A stretch of DNA of 64,000 nt from Allodiplogaster sudhausi (GCA_945643635.1 CALZFC010000026.1:1280001-1344000); one strand, 5' to 3'; positions 11,701 to 23,822 are shown, numbered from the stretch's first letter. Notes: generated from the letters alone by a model not told the origin. Program-made: numbers and translations.

Positions 11701-13118
11701 CTATGCCAGCTTCATGGCTGCACTATCCCTTTCAAAAGATGACAATCCAGTAAGCTGCTTAGTCTAATTCTAGTGAAATGTACTTGCCTTAAGAATGGAA
11801 AATAGTTCAAGAATCTGTTACGATCAACACAAATTTCTTTTATGTGTACCTGTACAACTACGTATACTCTGGAGCCGGAAGTGCATTCGAGAATTACGTG
11901 AAATTAGATCCCAAAAATCGTCCCGGCCACTCGGAAGAATATGTCAGATCAGAACCAATTAAAATAATATGTTTTAGATAGAGCCAAATAGATTTTATTC
12001 CAAGATCTACCTCTTCGGTGTGCATCGAGGAAACTTTACTGCAAAGGATTACGAAATCGAGAGGATCTTCTCTGGCCTGCTGGTCAATTTTGTTTGCCAT
12101 GGCTATCCATATCCTGAAAATGGACAGGTCTGGAAGGAATTCACACCTGAACGACATGACTACTTCCTCATCGGTATGGTTTGTGTGCTTTCTAGGAGAA
12201 GGACACTAAAGATGCTTCTTCAGATTTCGACGACCATCTGAAGATGCCTGGATCGCGCGAGTTCTACCGAAAATAAGCCATTGATATGTGGTTCAACACT
12301 GTACGCAGGTTTGTTATTACGTACAATCTACGTTAGAAGGTGTTCTAGAAAGTGTCCCCGAATTTCAATGTAAAATATGTGATATTGAAGCTGAAAGGAA
12401 ATTGTTGAGGATTGGCGGTACATTGGATCCCAAAAGATATATCACACGAGAAGGATATGACTTCCATCAAAACGAATTTATCGACACAGTTATGTCACAT
12501 TACTTGAATCGATCAATTGCACATGACAAAACATTTCAGTCAGTTATTTTTTTGTCTTAAAAACGAGAGAGAATGTGTTAATCATCAGGGGAACGGAAGC
12601 TTTGTACAACTCTTGGTCACCTCTTATCAGAGATATTCGAGGGCGACATCGCAATCATTGTTAGTTACATATGTTCCTAATTAAATCCTTATTAAATCTT
12701 CACTAGAAACAGGGCCTAGTAATTAAATGCAGAATTGTACAGTAGATGGTGCACGAAGGCAAAACGGCCTAAATTAAAACGTATTTTCTAGTTTTTGACT
12801 CAAACTTCAAACTAGGTTCGTATGTATATGACAATAAGAGAATTTTTAATCTTAGCCATCGCCATTTCAAAGTCACAACAAAAGAGTGAGTTGAGCGGGA
12901 AATTCAACAATCTATTCGAAGGCAACAGAAGCACCACGACTCTCTCTATCTTGTGTTAGTGAAAAGTTATCTCGTGCCCTGCACGGGAGAAAGAACATTT
13001 CATTTTCAGTTGCATTACCAATGCTGATAACGCTGGTGTGTTGTTCGCATTCGGTTTTCGGTTCTTGGAGTCATGGTTCAGAGTCTATCGCGTGCGCAAC
13101 GAATATACTGCTTTGTAG
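8739..13118 (+). pseudogene. Carboxylesterase copy 2, decayed
   Basis: The exon order matches copies 1 and 3, from the split start (ATGCTGTG at 8739-8746, then the signal peptide with [11 protein letters not shown]) to the membrane tail ending NEYTAL. Several lesions break it. First, the oxyanion-hole exon reads VVVHGF where paralogues read VVVHGGRFN, so the second Gly is lost. Second, a 2-bp deletion near 11571-11575 shifts frame and puts TAG after NSEA. Third, a nonsense TAA lies at 12274-12276 (FYRK, stop, AIDMW). Fourth, a 1-bp deletion in the membrane-tail exon near 13045-13070. The serine elbow (GHSSG, Ser codon 9900-9902) survives. A 598-bp MITE sits in one intron. If transcribed it could yield at most a truncated, probably inactive esterase. 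Confidence 0.8.
10131..10728. mobile_element. 598-bp MITE with 24-bp terminal inverted repeats
   Basis: The left end TGGTGCTATTAATCTAGGAA and the right end TTCCTAGATTAATAGCACCA are exact inverted copies (24 bp with the adjoining GAAA/TTTC). A CTG on each side (10128-10130 and 10729-10731) is a possible 3-bp target duplication. No transposase frame is present. It lies in an intron of carboxylesterase 2. A second, truncated copy in the same orientation is at 28054-28408. A 3-bp duplication would fit PIF/Harbinger or CACTA-type mobilisation, but that is inference. Confidence 0.75.
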
Positions 13119-14242
13119 TGTTGATATTATCATATTTCCTGATTAGGCAAAAATATTACAAAATACTCCTCGTGTTACAGACCCCATTCGCAGAAAGTAA
13201 GGGAAAGGACATAAATGACTCGCTGTCCAAGTACGTTTTCCAGTGCGCTAAGAAAAATAAGAGAGCATGGAAATTAACAAGAGGAAATTAAGACTGATGT
13301 TCAAAACGGCTTTCTACGGGAAGGACTTAAACAAACATCTAGATCAAAAATTTTATAACATTGATTCAAAATGTGCTAGGTTTCGAAAAAAAAAATACAT
13401 ATCTGCATGACCGTGGTTCCTAAGTTGCGTGCAACAGCTCAAACCATAATTTCGCTTCGTTCATGCTGACTTCAACGAGTTATAGAAGTTGTATGAAAGA
13501 CCGCTGGAGGCCGAGATAAAGACCCCTTTATTTTCTTGAAATGTGTGTTTACAAAAAGAAAACTTTACACTTGAAAACATAACATGGACCTTTGAAGAAT
13601 AACGTTAAAACGCATGGTCAGGCAAATTCTAAATGCTCTAGAAGATGCTGATCAATTTATCTCTCTCATCCTGACAAAAAAGGGCGGGTTGTCCTCGTGG
13701 CAAGCGCCGCTTCTTACTCGTTCCCCTGCAAAAATGGCAAGCTCTCCCTCGACACAGCCCCGCCCCGTGCTCGATAGTACCTTAATCCAATTCATCGAGG
13801 CTGTTTCTGGAGAAACGGTTTACTCGCCAGGATAAGAGCCCAATGTCTACGGCTACTTCGCCAGTATCTGGAGAATCTTCGTTATCCCCCATCATGGATC
13901 CCTCTACCATAAATATTACGAGAAGTGAATGAAGATCGAGGGAGTGGGAAACGGGGGCGGGGCTTGTAAGGATTGGGAGATGCCTGTCACAATTGTAATG
14001 CTGCAGCTAAACTGTGACATGGAATGTCACAATTTCATCGTGCTGTGATGCGCTCCAGAGATGCAAAATTTTGAAACGCCGTGTCATACTTCTGTGAGAC
14101 TGGAGGTCACAATTTAATGTGACAGAAATTGTGAAATGGTTGGATTCAATTGTGCTGAAGTAAAATTATTACAATATTGTGAAATGAAATTGTGACATCC
14201 ACCTTACATCGTTCTCTGTGTGAACCTGGAGTGAAACGATAA
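13119..14242. other. Intergenic repeats between carboxylesterases 2 and 3
   Basis: No gene found. 13295-13380 is similar to 33268-33360 (GACTGATGTTCAAAAC, then TTATAACATTGATTCA), a dispersed repeat possibly of LINE origin. 13970-14200 contains repeated TGTGACAT/ATGTCACA words that can pair and may be a small inverted-repeat element. The open frame at 13614-13835 has no family resemblance. Confidence 0.4.
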
Positions 14243-14336
14243 AGCACTGAAATCTAATGGTAAGGGAGAGAATATAACTTCCTTGTGAACAACGAGTGTG
14301 ATTAAAGTGTGCTTCAATTCCAGTCTCATGAGAGGT

Positions 14337-14343
14337 GATAAGA
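14337..14343 (+). promoter_or_regulatory. GATAAGA site upstream of carboxylesterase 3
   Basis: It lies about 159 bp before the ATG at 14502, within the third and most diverged copy of the promoter repeat (14243-14450). It is preceded by AGGT, as at the 8201 and 8619 sites. Confidence 0.4.
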
Positions 14344-14501
14344 AATCTATTCCAGTTTCAACGATCGCAGCATCATTGCGCTCCATTCATAATTCTCTCA
14401 GTATTTCAGCTTGCATGAGCACCAGAACGGGCGGCTTTTAGTAATTCAGTAATTACAAATCTGAAATCAATTATTTCATCTGTTTGATGAGAAGGCTCGC
14501 A

Positions 14502-17500
14502 ATGCTGAGGTTGGGCTTTTCAGTAAATTGTTATTATTAGACAACAGTTCCTCGAAGGTGTACAATTTTGTTGGCTTCCATTGGCTGTGCTCTCGGCCGG
14601 CTTATTTCAACTGATAAAAATGGCGATCCACTTGTCATGACCAGGTTGGCAAATTTAATGTTTTTAATGAGCTTGTTTTGAATTACTCTTTTTTAGCGCA
14701 GGAAATGTTCGTGGAAAATTGGTAGAATCATATGACAACCGTACTGGTTACGCCTTTCTCGGGATTCCATTCGCAAAACCACCAACAGGAAAGCTGCGGT
14801 TTGCTCTGCCGGAGAAGGTATTTTTGATTCTTCATAGTTTCTCCTGTCCTTTTGCTACTTTACTTTGCAGGCGTCTCCTTGGAGTGGCATTCGTGATGTT
14901 CGAAGCAAGGGTCCCGCTTGTCCCGCCGCCGCTCGGTAACTATTTCTAGCCGGTCAAAAAATATCTTTATCTCAGATTCATCATTTTAGTATGATATATA
15001 AGAACTACGAAGGAGGCCCAATGGATGAAGATTGTCTACATAACTACGTCTACACGAGCAAGAATTGTCTTACGAACGTATAAATCGTTTTCTTACTATG
15101 CCATAATATGTTCTTTATATTATTTCTCAGAATACATAAATGCAGCTGAATTTAGGGCGGTTGCCCCGTGATGGTTGTTGTTCATGGTGGTCGCTTCAAC
15201 TCTGAATCTCCGGTAGCTTTCAATGACGAAATAATTGTCCACAACTTCGCTTCAGAGTTGGAACATTGTTTTTTATTCTTTTTATTATTTTATATTTTTT
15301 TATTTCCTTAAAAAAATTATGTTGTAATTGCGACTTCTTCTACCTCGGTGGAGTTTTGACAGATTAGTACTCTTTAGTGGCCGCGACATCGTTGTTGTTG
15401 CTGTAGCGTATAGGCTCTTCGCCTTCGGATTTCTCAACATCCAGCCGAATATTACCACCAGCGCCGCGAAGAATGTGGGAGCATATGGTTAGCCCTTTAC
15501 CTTGTAGAGCAACCTTAGACTGTAGGAGGACTGACTGCTGAACCATTTTAAATGTCATCCTGGCTCTCGAGTGGGTGCAGCGTGAAGTGCGTCACTTTGG
15601 AGGGAATCCAGACCGAGTCACTTTGATGGGGCACAGTTCTGGTGCACTACTCGTGGACACGGTTCTAATCTTTTACCAATCTTTGTTTATCAATAGAAAC
15701 ATATGTATGTATTCCCGAAATTCAATCAAGAATTGCTCCGGCGAATTTGCGCGCATATCAGAAGAAATTTGGCCCCTTTTGTCTCTCTTTCATCTCTCCA
15801 CTCTGAGCGAGAATGCGATAGTGCGCTGGAAATAGTACGTGTAGAGGAGAGAAAGAGGATTGGGTAGAATATATTTTTCATGTATTCGGCGGTCCTTTAA
15901 ACGTTCATTAAAATGGTATGTATTTAAATTTCAACTAACTAATTAAATTGCAGCTCTCGCAGACTCCGAAGACGCGCGGTCTTTTCCATCAAATGATCAT
16001 CATGAGTCAGCCGGCTCTCTATAACGGAGGAGACGACACTTCTTGTTTGTTTCACTTTGTTTATCTCATTTTTCTTGTCACTTCGACGCATATTTACAAG
16101 CTATACAAGATTTTAACTACGCGGCAAGCTGGAAGCTGAGTGAGAATCTCGGCTGTAATTGGCCTCCTCTCAATCGAACATCTCCCAGACATCTTCAGCG
16201 AGTCATTTCTTGCTTACGAAAGAAGAGCTGGCAAGAAGTTCCAATCCCTATTTATCAGCCGTAATTATTCGATTTATAATCAGATTGTTAATGCGTATGG
16301 AAAGATGTCCGACTTTGCTGAATACTTCCACGGCCCTTTCATGGATGGACCCGGTGGTGTCAGTATCGAAATTTGTGGCTTCACTTCATGCATGTATTAT
16401 GTACATATGTATATAATTACACAGATTTTACCCGAGACTCTCCCAATTCTTATGGAAAGGAGACGACCACTGCCAACTCTGATCGGGGCTGTTGCTGCCG
16501 AATTCAGGAGAACACGGTCGGTGGTTGTCGATAAATATTCAGCATCGTTATCTACACAAATATTGTATCTGATTGATTACACAAAAATATATCCATGTAC
16601 ATATAATTTAGATATATCAAAGGCGACAATGGCCAGCCAATCGAGAATATTCTCGAAGAAGTTTGCAGGGCTCTTGGATACACAATATGGTTTGAGAACT
16701 CGGAAGAAATTAGTGATGCATGCATCAGAGAGTATTCAAATGGTTCGTCAAACAATTTCTTTTTTTGCTAGACAATTTAAACACTTTTTCGTAACAAAGG
16801 AAACACATTTTATTAAAGGAAACAGAACAGCCGACATGGCTGACGACCTCTACTTATACTATGGCAACTTCATGGCTGCACAATCCCTTTCTAAAGATGA
16901 CAATCCAGTAAGCATCTTATTCCATGTGATAAGTAAGGTAAGGAAACTATTTTTATTAAACGCGCATTTCTTTTAGGTGTACCTGTACAACTACGCATAC
17001 TCTGGTGCCGGAAGTGCATTCGAGAATTACAACAACATAGACCCCGAAAATAGACCTACCCACTCGGAAGATTATGTCAGATCTAAAAATATTAAATTAA
17101 TGTGTTCTGGAAAGAATCCAAAATGAATTTATTCTAAGATCTATCTCTTCGGGATGCATCGAGGAAATTTCACTGCCAAAGACTACGAAATCGAGAGGAT
17201 CTTCACAGGCATGCTCGTCAATTTCGTTCGCTATGCCAATCCATTTCCTGCCAATGGACAAGTCTGGAAGGAATTTACTCCTGAACGACATGACTACTTC
17301 CTCATCGGTATGATTTGTGCCTTACAGAAGAGCGATTAAAGATGAGAATTTATCACTTTTTTCCAGATTTTGACGACAATCTGAAGATGCCTGGGTCGCG
17401 CGAGTTCTATCGCAAAGAAGCTATTGATATGTGGTTCAACACTGTACGCAGGTTTGTTATTACAAACAATTTATGTTACCGGTTTCAATGTAGAATTTGT

Positions 17501-18289
17501 GATATTGAAGCTGAAAGGAAATTGTTGAGGATTGGTGGACCATTGAATCCTAAAAGATATGTCACACGGGAAGGATATGATTTTCATCAAGACGAATTCA
17601 TTACCTCCGTTATGTCACATTACTTGAATCGATCAATTGCTCGTGACAAAACATTTCAGTTGGCTTTTTTTATTTTTGTTTTAAATACGACAGAGAACGC
17701 GTTAATCATCAGGGGAACAGAAGCTTTGTACAACTCTTGGTCGGCGCTTCTCAGCGAAATTCGAGCGCAACATCTCAATGGTTGTTAGTTAAAAATTTTT
17801 TTTAATTATTAAATCCTCGTCCTCAATGCAAACAATTTATTATCTAGGATGAACTGGTAACATTTATAGTTACATTATAGTGTTTGAGCTATGTATACAT
17901 ATGTACATACCTCAAAGATTTTTCGCATAGTTAAAATCGTAAACTGCACAATTCAAATGGCCACTCACTCGTTTGAGCTGTGTGGTGTAAATTTGTAATG
18001 AGAGATCCCATTTCATCTTATTAGCCATCGCCATTTCAAAGTCACAACAAAAGAGAGAGGCCACCGGGGAAGTCAACCCTTTCTTCGGATACAACGGAAG
18101 CGCAACGGCTCTCTCTATCTTGTGTTGGTGTGAAAATTTAACTGGTATCTTGTAAGGAAGAAAGAACATTTCAATTTCAGTCGCACTGTCAATGCTGATA
18201 ATGCTGGCTACGATGCTCTTCATCGTTTTTTGGATTTTGACGACATGGTTCAAAGTCTATCGTGAGCGCAAGGAATACACTGCTTTGTA
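14502..18289 (+). CDS. Carboxylesterase type B family, membrane-anchored (copy 3)
   Basis: It follows the exon plan of copy 1: exon 1 is 14502-14509 (ATGCTGAG) and exon 2 is 14558-14644. Landmarks: signal peptide [34 protein letters not shown], oxyanion-hole VVVHGGRFN, nucleophile GHSSG (Ser codon 15635-15637), VAAEF for the acid, [10 protein letters not shown] for the His, and ERHDYFLI. After the conserved HLNG a phase-1 intron leads to a linker exon (AIAISKSQQ) and a last exon with a hydrophobic span ([15 protein letters not shown]), closing with a short basic tail ending [10 protein letters not shown] found no stop or frameshift. The long frame at 16140-16976 is exons read through introns and is not a separate gene. 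It is closest to copy 2, so the two share a recent duplication. It is probably an extracellular ester hydrolase on a membrane anchor. Confidence 0.82.
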
Positions 18290-18329
18290 GTGCTGACATT
18301 ATTAAATTTGGTCATCAAGAATTGAAAAA

Positions 18330-18335
18330 AATAAA
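18330..18335 (+). terminator. Polyadenylation signal of carboxylesterase 3
   Basis: AATAAA lies 40 bp after the TAG stop at 18287-18289; another AATAAA follows within 20 bp. Confidence 0.6.
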
Positions 18336-18477
18336 TATTTGAAAAAATAAACTCAATTATAACTTTGCACAATAATAGTTTAGCTCAGCATATCAACAAG
18401 TATTACAGCATACAGATAAAATATCTGGTATGCAACTGCATTGTACAAACATATTTGGGCTAGCAATAAGGGAGATA

Positions 18478-20096
18478 TCAGGATACTGTTAGGTGCAGAA
18501 GGTCCAGTTTCTCATCCTGAGTATCCAAAGTTCTCTCCTTCTCCTTTTCTCTCTCCTTCTCTCTCTCTTTCTCTCGCGTGCGCTCTTCTATCTCTCTGTA
18601 CCAGCATTCATACTTTCTATCAAACATTTGTGAAGTTGCAACATGTACTCTTTCAGTAATCGAGTGAAACTCGTCAAGCATGCGATCAATTACTTTCCTA
18701 TCTATCACTGCTGGATCAATTCGACGAATTTCTTCAAATGTACGCCTGAACTTGGTGCGAATCCCGGGGAAGCGTTTGTCCAAATACGCGATTGCGGGAG
18801 GGAAATTGTGCTCAAGGAAGAATAGGCTAACCAGACTGCGCATGAAGCTGCGCGGTTCCTTCAGATCATAGTAGGCCTCGATGGTAGGCGCCAATGCCAG
18901 TTCCCCTTCACTCGGTTTCGTATGGTTATAGGGTTCCCACTTACGTAGCGGAGCACAGTTGAGTGCCGCGCGTAACTCTGTGAGGCCAATGAGATCACTA
19001 CCGATTCGTCGATCAGATCCGGATTGAACATTGAAGCTATGAAGTGTGCAATTATATTGCCCGATATCTCCTCGCGATCGCGAGGGCTCAGGCAGGTTGC
19101 GGCGATCTTGGCCAACTAGGCGTCGAAATCGAAGAGTGAAGATGACGTCATCGTCGCGTTGTCGTTGGCAGTGATGCTCTTGCGCGCAGATGTCGTCGTT
19201 GATCTTGAGATCGAAGTAGCGCTGCTGGAGAGGGCGATGCTGCCTAAAGGTTATGCATTATTTGACTAGCATACAGTGATTTCCTCAAAAATGGCATGTA
19301 TGCTCCAATCAGCGCGAATTAAATATCTCATCGCTGACTTCTTAGATCACATTAATTCTTTTTAATTCTTTTTTTTTTGTTGAACAGTAGATAAAATTCC
19401 ACATATATCGTAGCCATTACTTCATTCTAAATTTGAGATGGAATGGAGTAACGCGATTTTCAAATTTTTATTTTGTGCAGAGCATTAATCTTTGAGTGTT
19501 ATTTTAACCCGTAGAACCTGATCACCTCACCCTCAATTATTGTGTGTTAGAAGTGGAAAAACAAGACTATTCAAAATGTATACGGATATTTTCTTACGCC
19601 ATACTTGCTCTATATTTGAACTCTCATAATAGCACCCACTTGGTAATGTCATTGGAAATAGTACTCTATGTAGTAGACCCCCCCCCCTCTAATTATCTAA
19701 TACCACGAATGGATCCGGGAGGCATCGGATGCTCTTTCCAGTGAACTAATTGCAAATTTATTTAAAAGCTGCGGTAAAAATGATGTTCCATATTAAAGCC
19801 TAGCTATAATTCTTTTAGAAAATTTTGTTATCTAATTTTTTTGCATATAGGCATTCAAAATAGTACTACGACTTGCGTGCTGATTGGAACATTGCGCGCG
19901 CTGCACTCAAAATCGGCCCTCAATGCACATATTTTCGCCAAAAAATATCTGTCAACTATCCTAACTATGTATGATTGACTCAGTTTATGATCGCCCCCAG
20001 AAAAGTAGGTGTGCCGTCGGTTAGAAGAATATTTCATGCCATACCTGCATGTAAGATGGACGCAAAAATGAGGCAGATCACGAGTGTAGTCTCCAT
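18478..20096 (-). pseudogene. METTLV secreted family, copy A (broken)
   Basis: Exon 1 (20045-20096) encodes the family signal peptide METTLVICLIFASILHA and ends in phase 1. Exon 2 starts at 19243 after a TTTAG acceptor and runs to 18478. It matches the intact copy at 26758-27979 along its length, including EAYYDLKEPRS, FPPAIAYLDKRFP and a charged C-terminus of Glu/Lys/Arg. Two lesions are visible: an in-frame TAG at 19116-19118 (DA, stop, LAK) and a net +2-bp change near 18985-18995 where paralogues read VVII(G/C)LTEL. The 138-codon frame ending at 18478 is therefore the 3' half of a dead gene, not a separate protein. Confidence 0.7.
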
Positions 20097-20133
20097 TTAT
20101 TCACCAGGAAATAGTGTACTTTGAAGCATTAGT

Positions 20134-20420
20134 GTGGGAGATATCGATACAAACCGAGGAGAATGCAAAAACGAAGAAAGACAAAAAGTAGAATGGATGG
20201 AGAGCAATGACCTAGACAACAGGCGATCTTGCATACGAGATTATCTAGGGCAAGGTGAATGTGCGGGCGGTTTAGAGTCGCTCCATTCTCTCGCTTTCCT
20301 ATCACTCAATCATTTATCAAACCTACGAATCTCTTCCAATCTACGCCTAAAATGGTGCGAATCACTAGGAATGGAGAGAAGAGAGAAGATGTTACAAAGA
20401 AATGACATAAGTATGTAGTC
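20134..20420 (-). repeat. Upstream module of METTLV copy A
   Basis: Contains GGCGATCTTGCATACGAGAT and TAGGGCAAGGTGAATG, which recur near the other copies at about 26390-26440, 30420-30480 and 31600-31660. The module always lies 5' of a METTLV gene, so gene and upstream region were duplicated together. Confidence 0.55.
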
Positions 20421-22013
20421 CGAACAAACTGACTACGATATATGAAATAGCAGGCGAAAGATAAAGCTATTAAGATGAAGAGAAAACAAAAAGAGAGAGA
20501 GAGAACGAGTCAGCACAGGAGAGAAAGAAATATGTACCGAAGATTTAGAAAGAGAGAGGGAGAGAATTTAAAAAAAAAAGCTATTGCCAGCCATTTTGTA
20601 CTTTCCGTTATCTTTTTAGAATGACGAAAAACAACACGACTAGCGTCTTCTTAAGGTAATATTTATTATTTTCTGATGATTTTGAGAATTGCGCGAACGA
20701 GATTGGTGAACACACAAACGAAAAGAGGATGAAGTTCGACACCAACGATCCAGATTCCCTGGAGATTATTGAAATGTTAAGATAAAAAATAAATCAAAAT
20801 TAGAGCTAAAGCTAAATACAAGCACTCGAATCATGTTCACCGTGAATTAGACAGAACAATATCAAAAACTAGCACGTCAAAACCCATTCAAAAATAAACG
20901 CGTCAAAAACCATTCCAAAAACGTGCCCGTCAAAGATAAGTGCATTTTATATTGTGCGAGATAGATAATCATTCAGATCTTAGTCCTAAAACGTGCTAAT
21001 TGTAAATATCAGATGTCCATGGATTAAAGAAACGGAAAACGCTGTCAAACCACATTAATCGCGGAGGTAGATGCAAACTTTTCAAGTTGACTGGGCCCTG
21101 AATATTAGAAGAAAACAAATCCTTTAATTAATTGGCCATTTCTACTTCACCACTTTTCAAACAGAAATAGTCACTTTTAAAGATTTTAATGAGACTACAT
21201 AACTGTGGTTGGCCGTTCTGTGGTTGATGTTGGCAGCATAGGAGTAGCTTGATTTGCCACTAAAATACAATTTACTATTCAAGTAGATCGCTTTTCTTAA
21301 GATTAACTCTTTAGACCCATTTCTTTCTTCCATAACAAGAATTAAAAGGCGTCATTTGAATACATTTGAATATAAAGCATAAAACATACCGGATGTTGAC
21401 CATTCGGTGTTTGTTGAAGGCGACGTTATCCTACAGCGAGAATTTGATTACTTTTCTGTTTTCCACCCCCTTCCCTTCCTGTCGAATCTCTGATGGCCAG
21501 TTTCAGTTACAATTCGAGTCCATGCAGTTTTTTTTGAGAACCTGAGGTAAGAGCACTGCGAAGAGAACGCCTGAATAGCTGCCTACTTCAGAGAGTTGCT
21601 CTCGGAAATATCGAATGACAGCAATTTTCGGTGTAAATTTCGGTTCCACGAAGATATCATGCATGGAGAATAAGGAATTATCTTTTTTATTATCATCTTA
21701 TTTCTTTTTCAACCACAACTTTCTGAACTTTTGGAAGGTTCCAAAATGTCCAATAAAATTATGCGTTGGTTGATAAACGTATGTATGTCGATTTGCTTTG
21801 CATATTTAGATTCAGGTAATCGGGTATTACCATAATCAAGCACTAATATGTCCCGATTGCCAGGCTTTATGACTCAAAATATTGCCATTTTATTTACACC
21901 AAATTGGCGCAATCTCACTTTGCATTTAATGGCTTAGCGTAAATTTGTTGTTAATCAAATGAAAACAAAATTTAAGATGAAGCCTGGGGCAATAAGGACA
22001 TTTTAATGATTGA
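20421..22013. other. Intergenic, no supported gene
   Basis: A short plus-strand open stretch ends at about 20785 (NCANEIGEHTNEKR...EMLR, stop) and is followed closely by AATAAA. An ATG at 20620 preceded by TTTTTAG could be a trans-spliced start, but the two pieces do not join in phase, so I do not call a gene. The rest is A/T-rich with short AAAACGTGC/AAAACC repeats at 20870-20930. Confidence 0.4.
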
Positions 22014-22568
22014 TTATGATAAAATCCGAGTGCCTAATAATAATAATTTGAATATTGTTATTATTAGGTATTCGGCACGCATGACTCTAAATATGTAAAG
22101 GAACGCACAATTCGATCGGATGTTATGGAATTTCCGAAAGTTAAGAATGTTCGCCCATCCGAAGTTGTTGGGCGGTACTGTATGCACATGAAGAACAAAC
22201 ATTGAGAGCGTCAGGCCGATTAGAGGACCCAGCATATCGGTGGTTCTCAGATGAAGAGCGGCATACGAAAGGAAATTGGCTGGCGGCAGACGTGAAAAGT
22301 TGCCAGTCGGCTCGCGCATCTCAAGAGATCCTTCTAATTTAGGTTCGAGATCAGAGGTTTCAAATCCTTTTTCAATACTTAAAACGATTAAGTCCGAAAC
22401 GAAAAACAAATACGAAGGACGTGTGAAATGAACCCGGTGCATGCAGCATGTCCACAAGAAAAGACTCTCTCGAGCGGCTGTTCCATGTAGATCGCGCATT
22501 CCTTCGCAGACAGCGCAGGTGCTAAAGGTTCCGGTGTACTCGACAATAGCGATTTGCAACAACAACAA
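22014..22568 (-). CDS. Hypothetical open reading frame, 184 codons
   Basis: This is the longest single-exon minus-strand frame between METTLV copy A and the RNA-binding gene. It begins with a hydrophobic stretch (MLLLQIAIVEYTG), has a Cys-containing segment (CAVCEGM, CCMHRVHF) and a second hydrophobic span (MLGPLIGLTLSMFVLHVH). No family is recognised. It may be part of a spliced gene, read through introns, or chance. It ends about 180 bp from the stop of the RRM gene on the same strand. Confidence 0.25.
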   Translation of the reverse strand: MLLLQIAIVEYTGTFSTCAVCEGMRDLHGTAARESLFLWTCCMHRVHFTRPSYLFFVSDLIVLSIEKGFETSDLEPKLEGSLEMREPTGNFSRLPPANFLSYAALHLRTTDMLGPLIGLTLSMFVLHVHTVPPNNFGWANILNFRKFHNIRSNCAFLYIFRVMRAEYLIITIFKLLLLGTRILS

Positions 22569-22746
22569 AAAAAGCTGCTGACTGACCTCGTCTATTCGTC
22601 TGAATCGGCTGCTCTTTCACACTGAGCTGATTTATTCGAGCGACGTTGTTGGTCTTCTGAAGAGATCTTAGACTCTTTAGTATGCAACACTCTTCTAATT
22701 AGTTTAGAACTATTTTATAAATGACTTTTCATTATTTAAATGACTT

Positions 22747-23822
22747 TTAACCTAAGCAAGAAAGTAATCTAACCAAATCCCTTGCCCGCTGAACACGAAG
22801 TGGTAGATAGCCGGCAAATTGCCCGTTCAGATAAGTCATTGCCCGCAGTCCCTCTGCCTCGTCATCGAATATGACGATAGCGCTGCCCTTCGATATCCCG
22901 TTTGCACGCGTGTGGAGCTGATATTATTTTAAGACTTTTCTTGTGCTTAAAGAAAAAGTAATCTGAACTTCAAGAATTAATAAATAAAAGAAGTTAATAA
23001 ATGTAATATGCAGACCTTCACGTAGCTGACAGTTCCATAGTTTGAGAATAAAATCCCCAATGAATCTTCGGTTATACTGTGATCAATGTTGCTCACGATT
23101 AGCTTAATTCCACTCTGAAATTAATGCTTTTAATAAGAAGTTTTTGAAAAATTGTAAAAAAAAAAAACCAGCGAGTACTTGCCTCATTCTCTATCTCACG
23201 TGCAAATTGGACTTGGAGTGGCCTCGAATTGAATGGGAGATAAGCATAGTTCAAGGAATGCACCGCCTGAATATCCATGCAAGGTTTACTCATTACTCAT
23301 TTAAAATTTTTCTTTCTTTACTTTGATCATAGCAAACAGCCGTGAAGCGAGTTCTAAAGTCTGAAGTGTAAACGTGATATATTGAAAAGAGAGTTACATT
23401 TCTGGCGCTGGCTGGATTGGAGAAGTTCACGAATGCAAATCCACTGCAAGCACCTCTCGCGCAAGTAACAATTCGAAAATGAGTAATTTCTCCGTAGCGA
23501 GCAAATGCATTTCTCAATTCGACCTTCAATAGAGTTTTCTTTTTCACTGCTGAATTTTTATTTCTAGTTCAAGATAGAATATTTGCTTCTCATTCTCTTG
23601 TAGCGTCTTCTTGCATACCTTATTGATACACCAGTCGAGATTTCGCACAAAAACGTTGCAGTTTTTGAGCTTGTTCTGCGATTGTTGACCAGTTTTGTTG
23701 GCGGAGCTGGCTTGTCTGGTTACGGTAGAGTTGTAGTTAATATGGGGTACTGTATCATAACTTTTTGTAGCAGGTAAGTTTGTGGTGAAAGTGTGGTCGG
23801 AATTTGCGATTTTTAAATGCAT
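22747..23822 (-). CDS. RNA-binding protein with two RRM domains
   Basis: Five exons, all joined in phase 0: 23619-23822, 23398-23523, 23183-23266, 23016-23114 and 22747-22917. They give 227 residues. RRM1 (about residues 55-138) has RNP2 NVFVRNLD and RNP1 CSGFAFVNF. RRM2 (about residues 140-220) has RNP2 IKLIVSNI and RNP1 SKGSAIVIF. The N-terminus is Ser/Thr/Asn-rich. The spacing NLDW + 6 residues + LRNAF matches the RRM fold and fixes the first splice site. Intron 3 has a GC donor (GAG|GCAAGT). The protein is small, with no RGG or other accessory domain, and fits a splicing or mRNA-binding factor. The first aromatic position of RNP1 in RRM2 is non-aromatic (Ala), so RNA binding there may be weak. 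No specific orthologue is assigned. Confidence 0.75.

Noticed and set aside
13614..13835. 73-codon plus-strand frame
   Set aside because: No start context, signal peptide or homology; lies in intergenic repeat sequence.
16140..16976. 278-codon plus-strand open frame
   Set aside because: It spans exons and introns of carboxylesterase copy 3; paralogue alignment shows splice sites within it.
20620..20785. Possible two-exon micro-gene (MTKNNTTSVF... plus ...IIEMLR)
   Set aside because: The donor and acceptor phases do not match, so the pieces cannot be joined as one frame.
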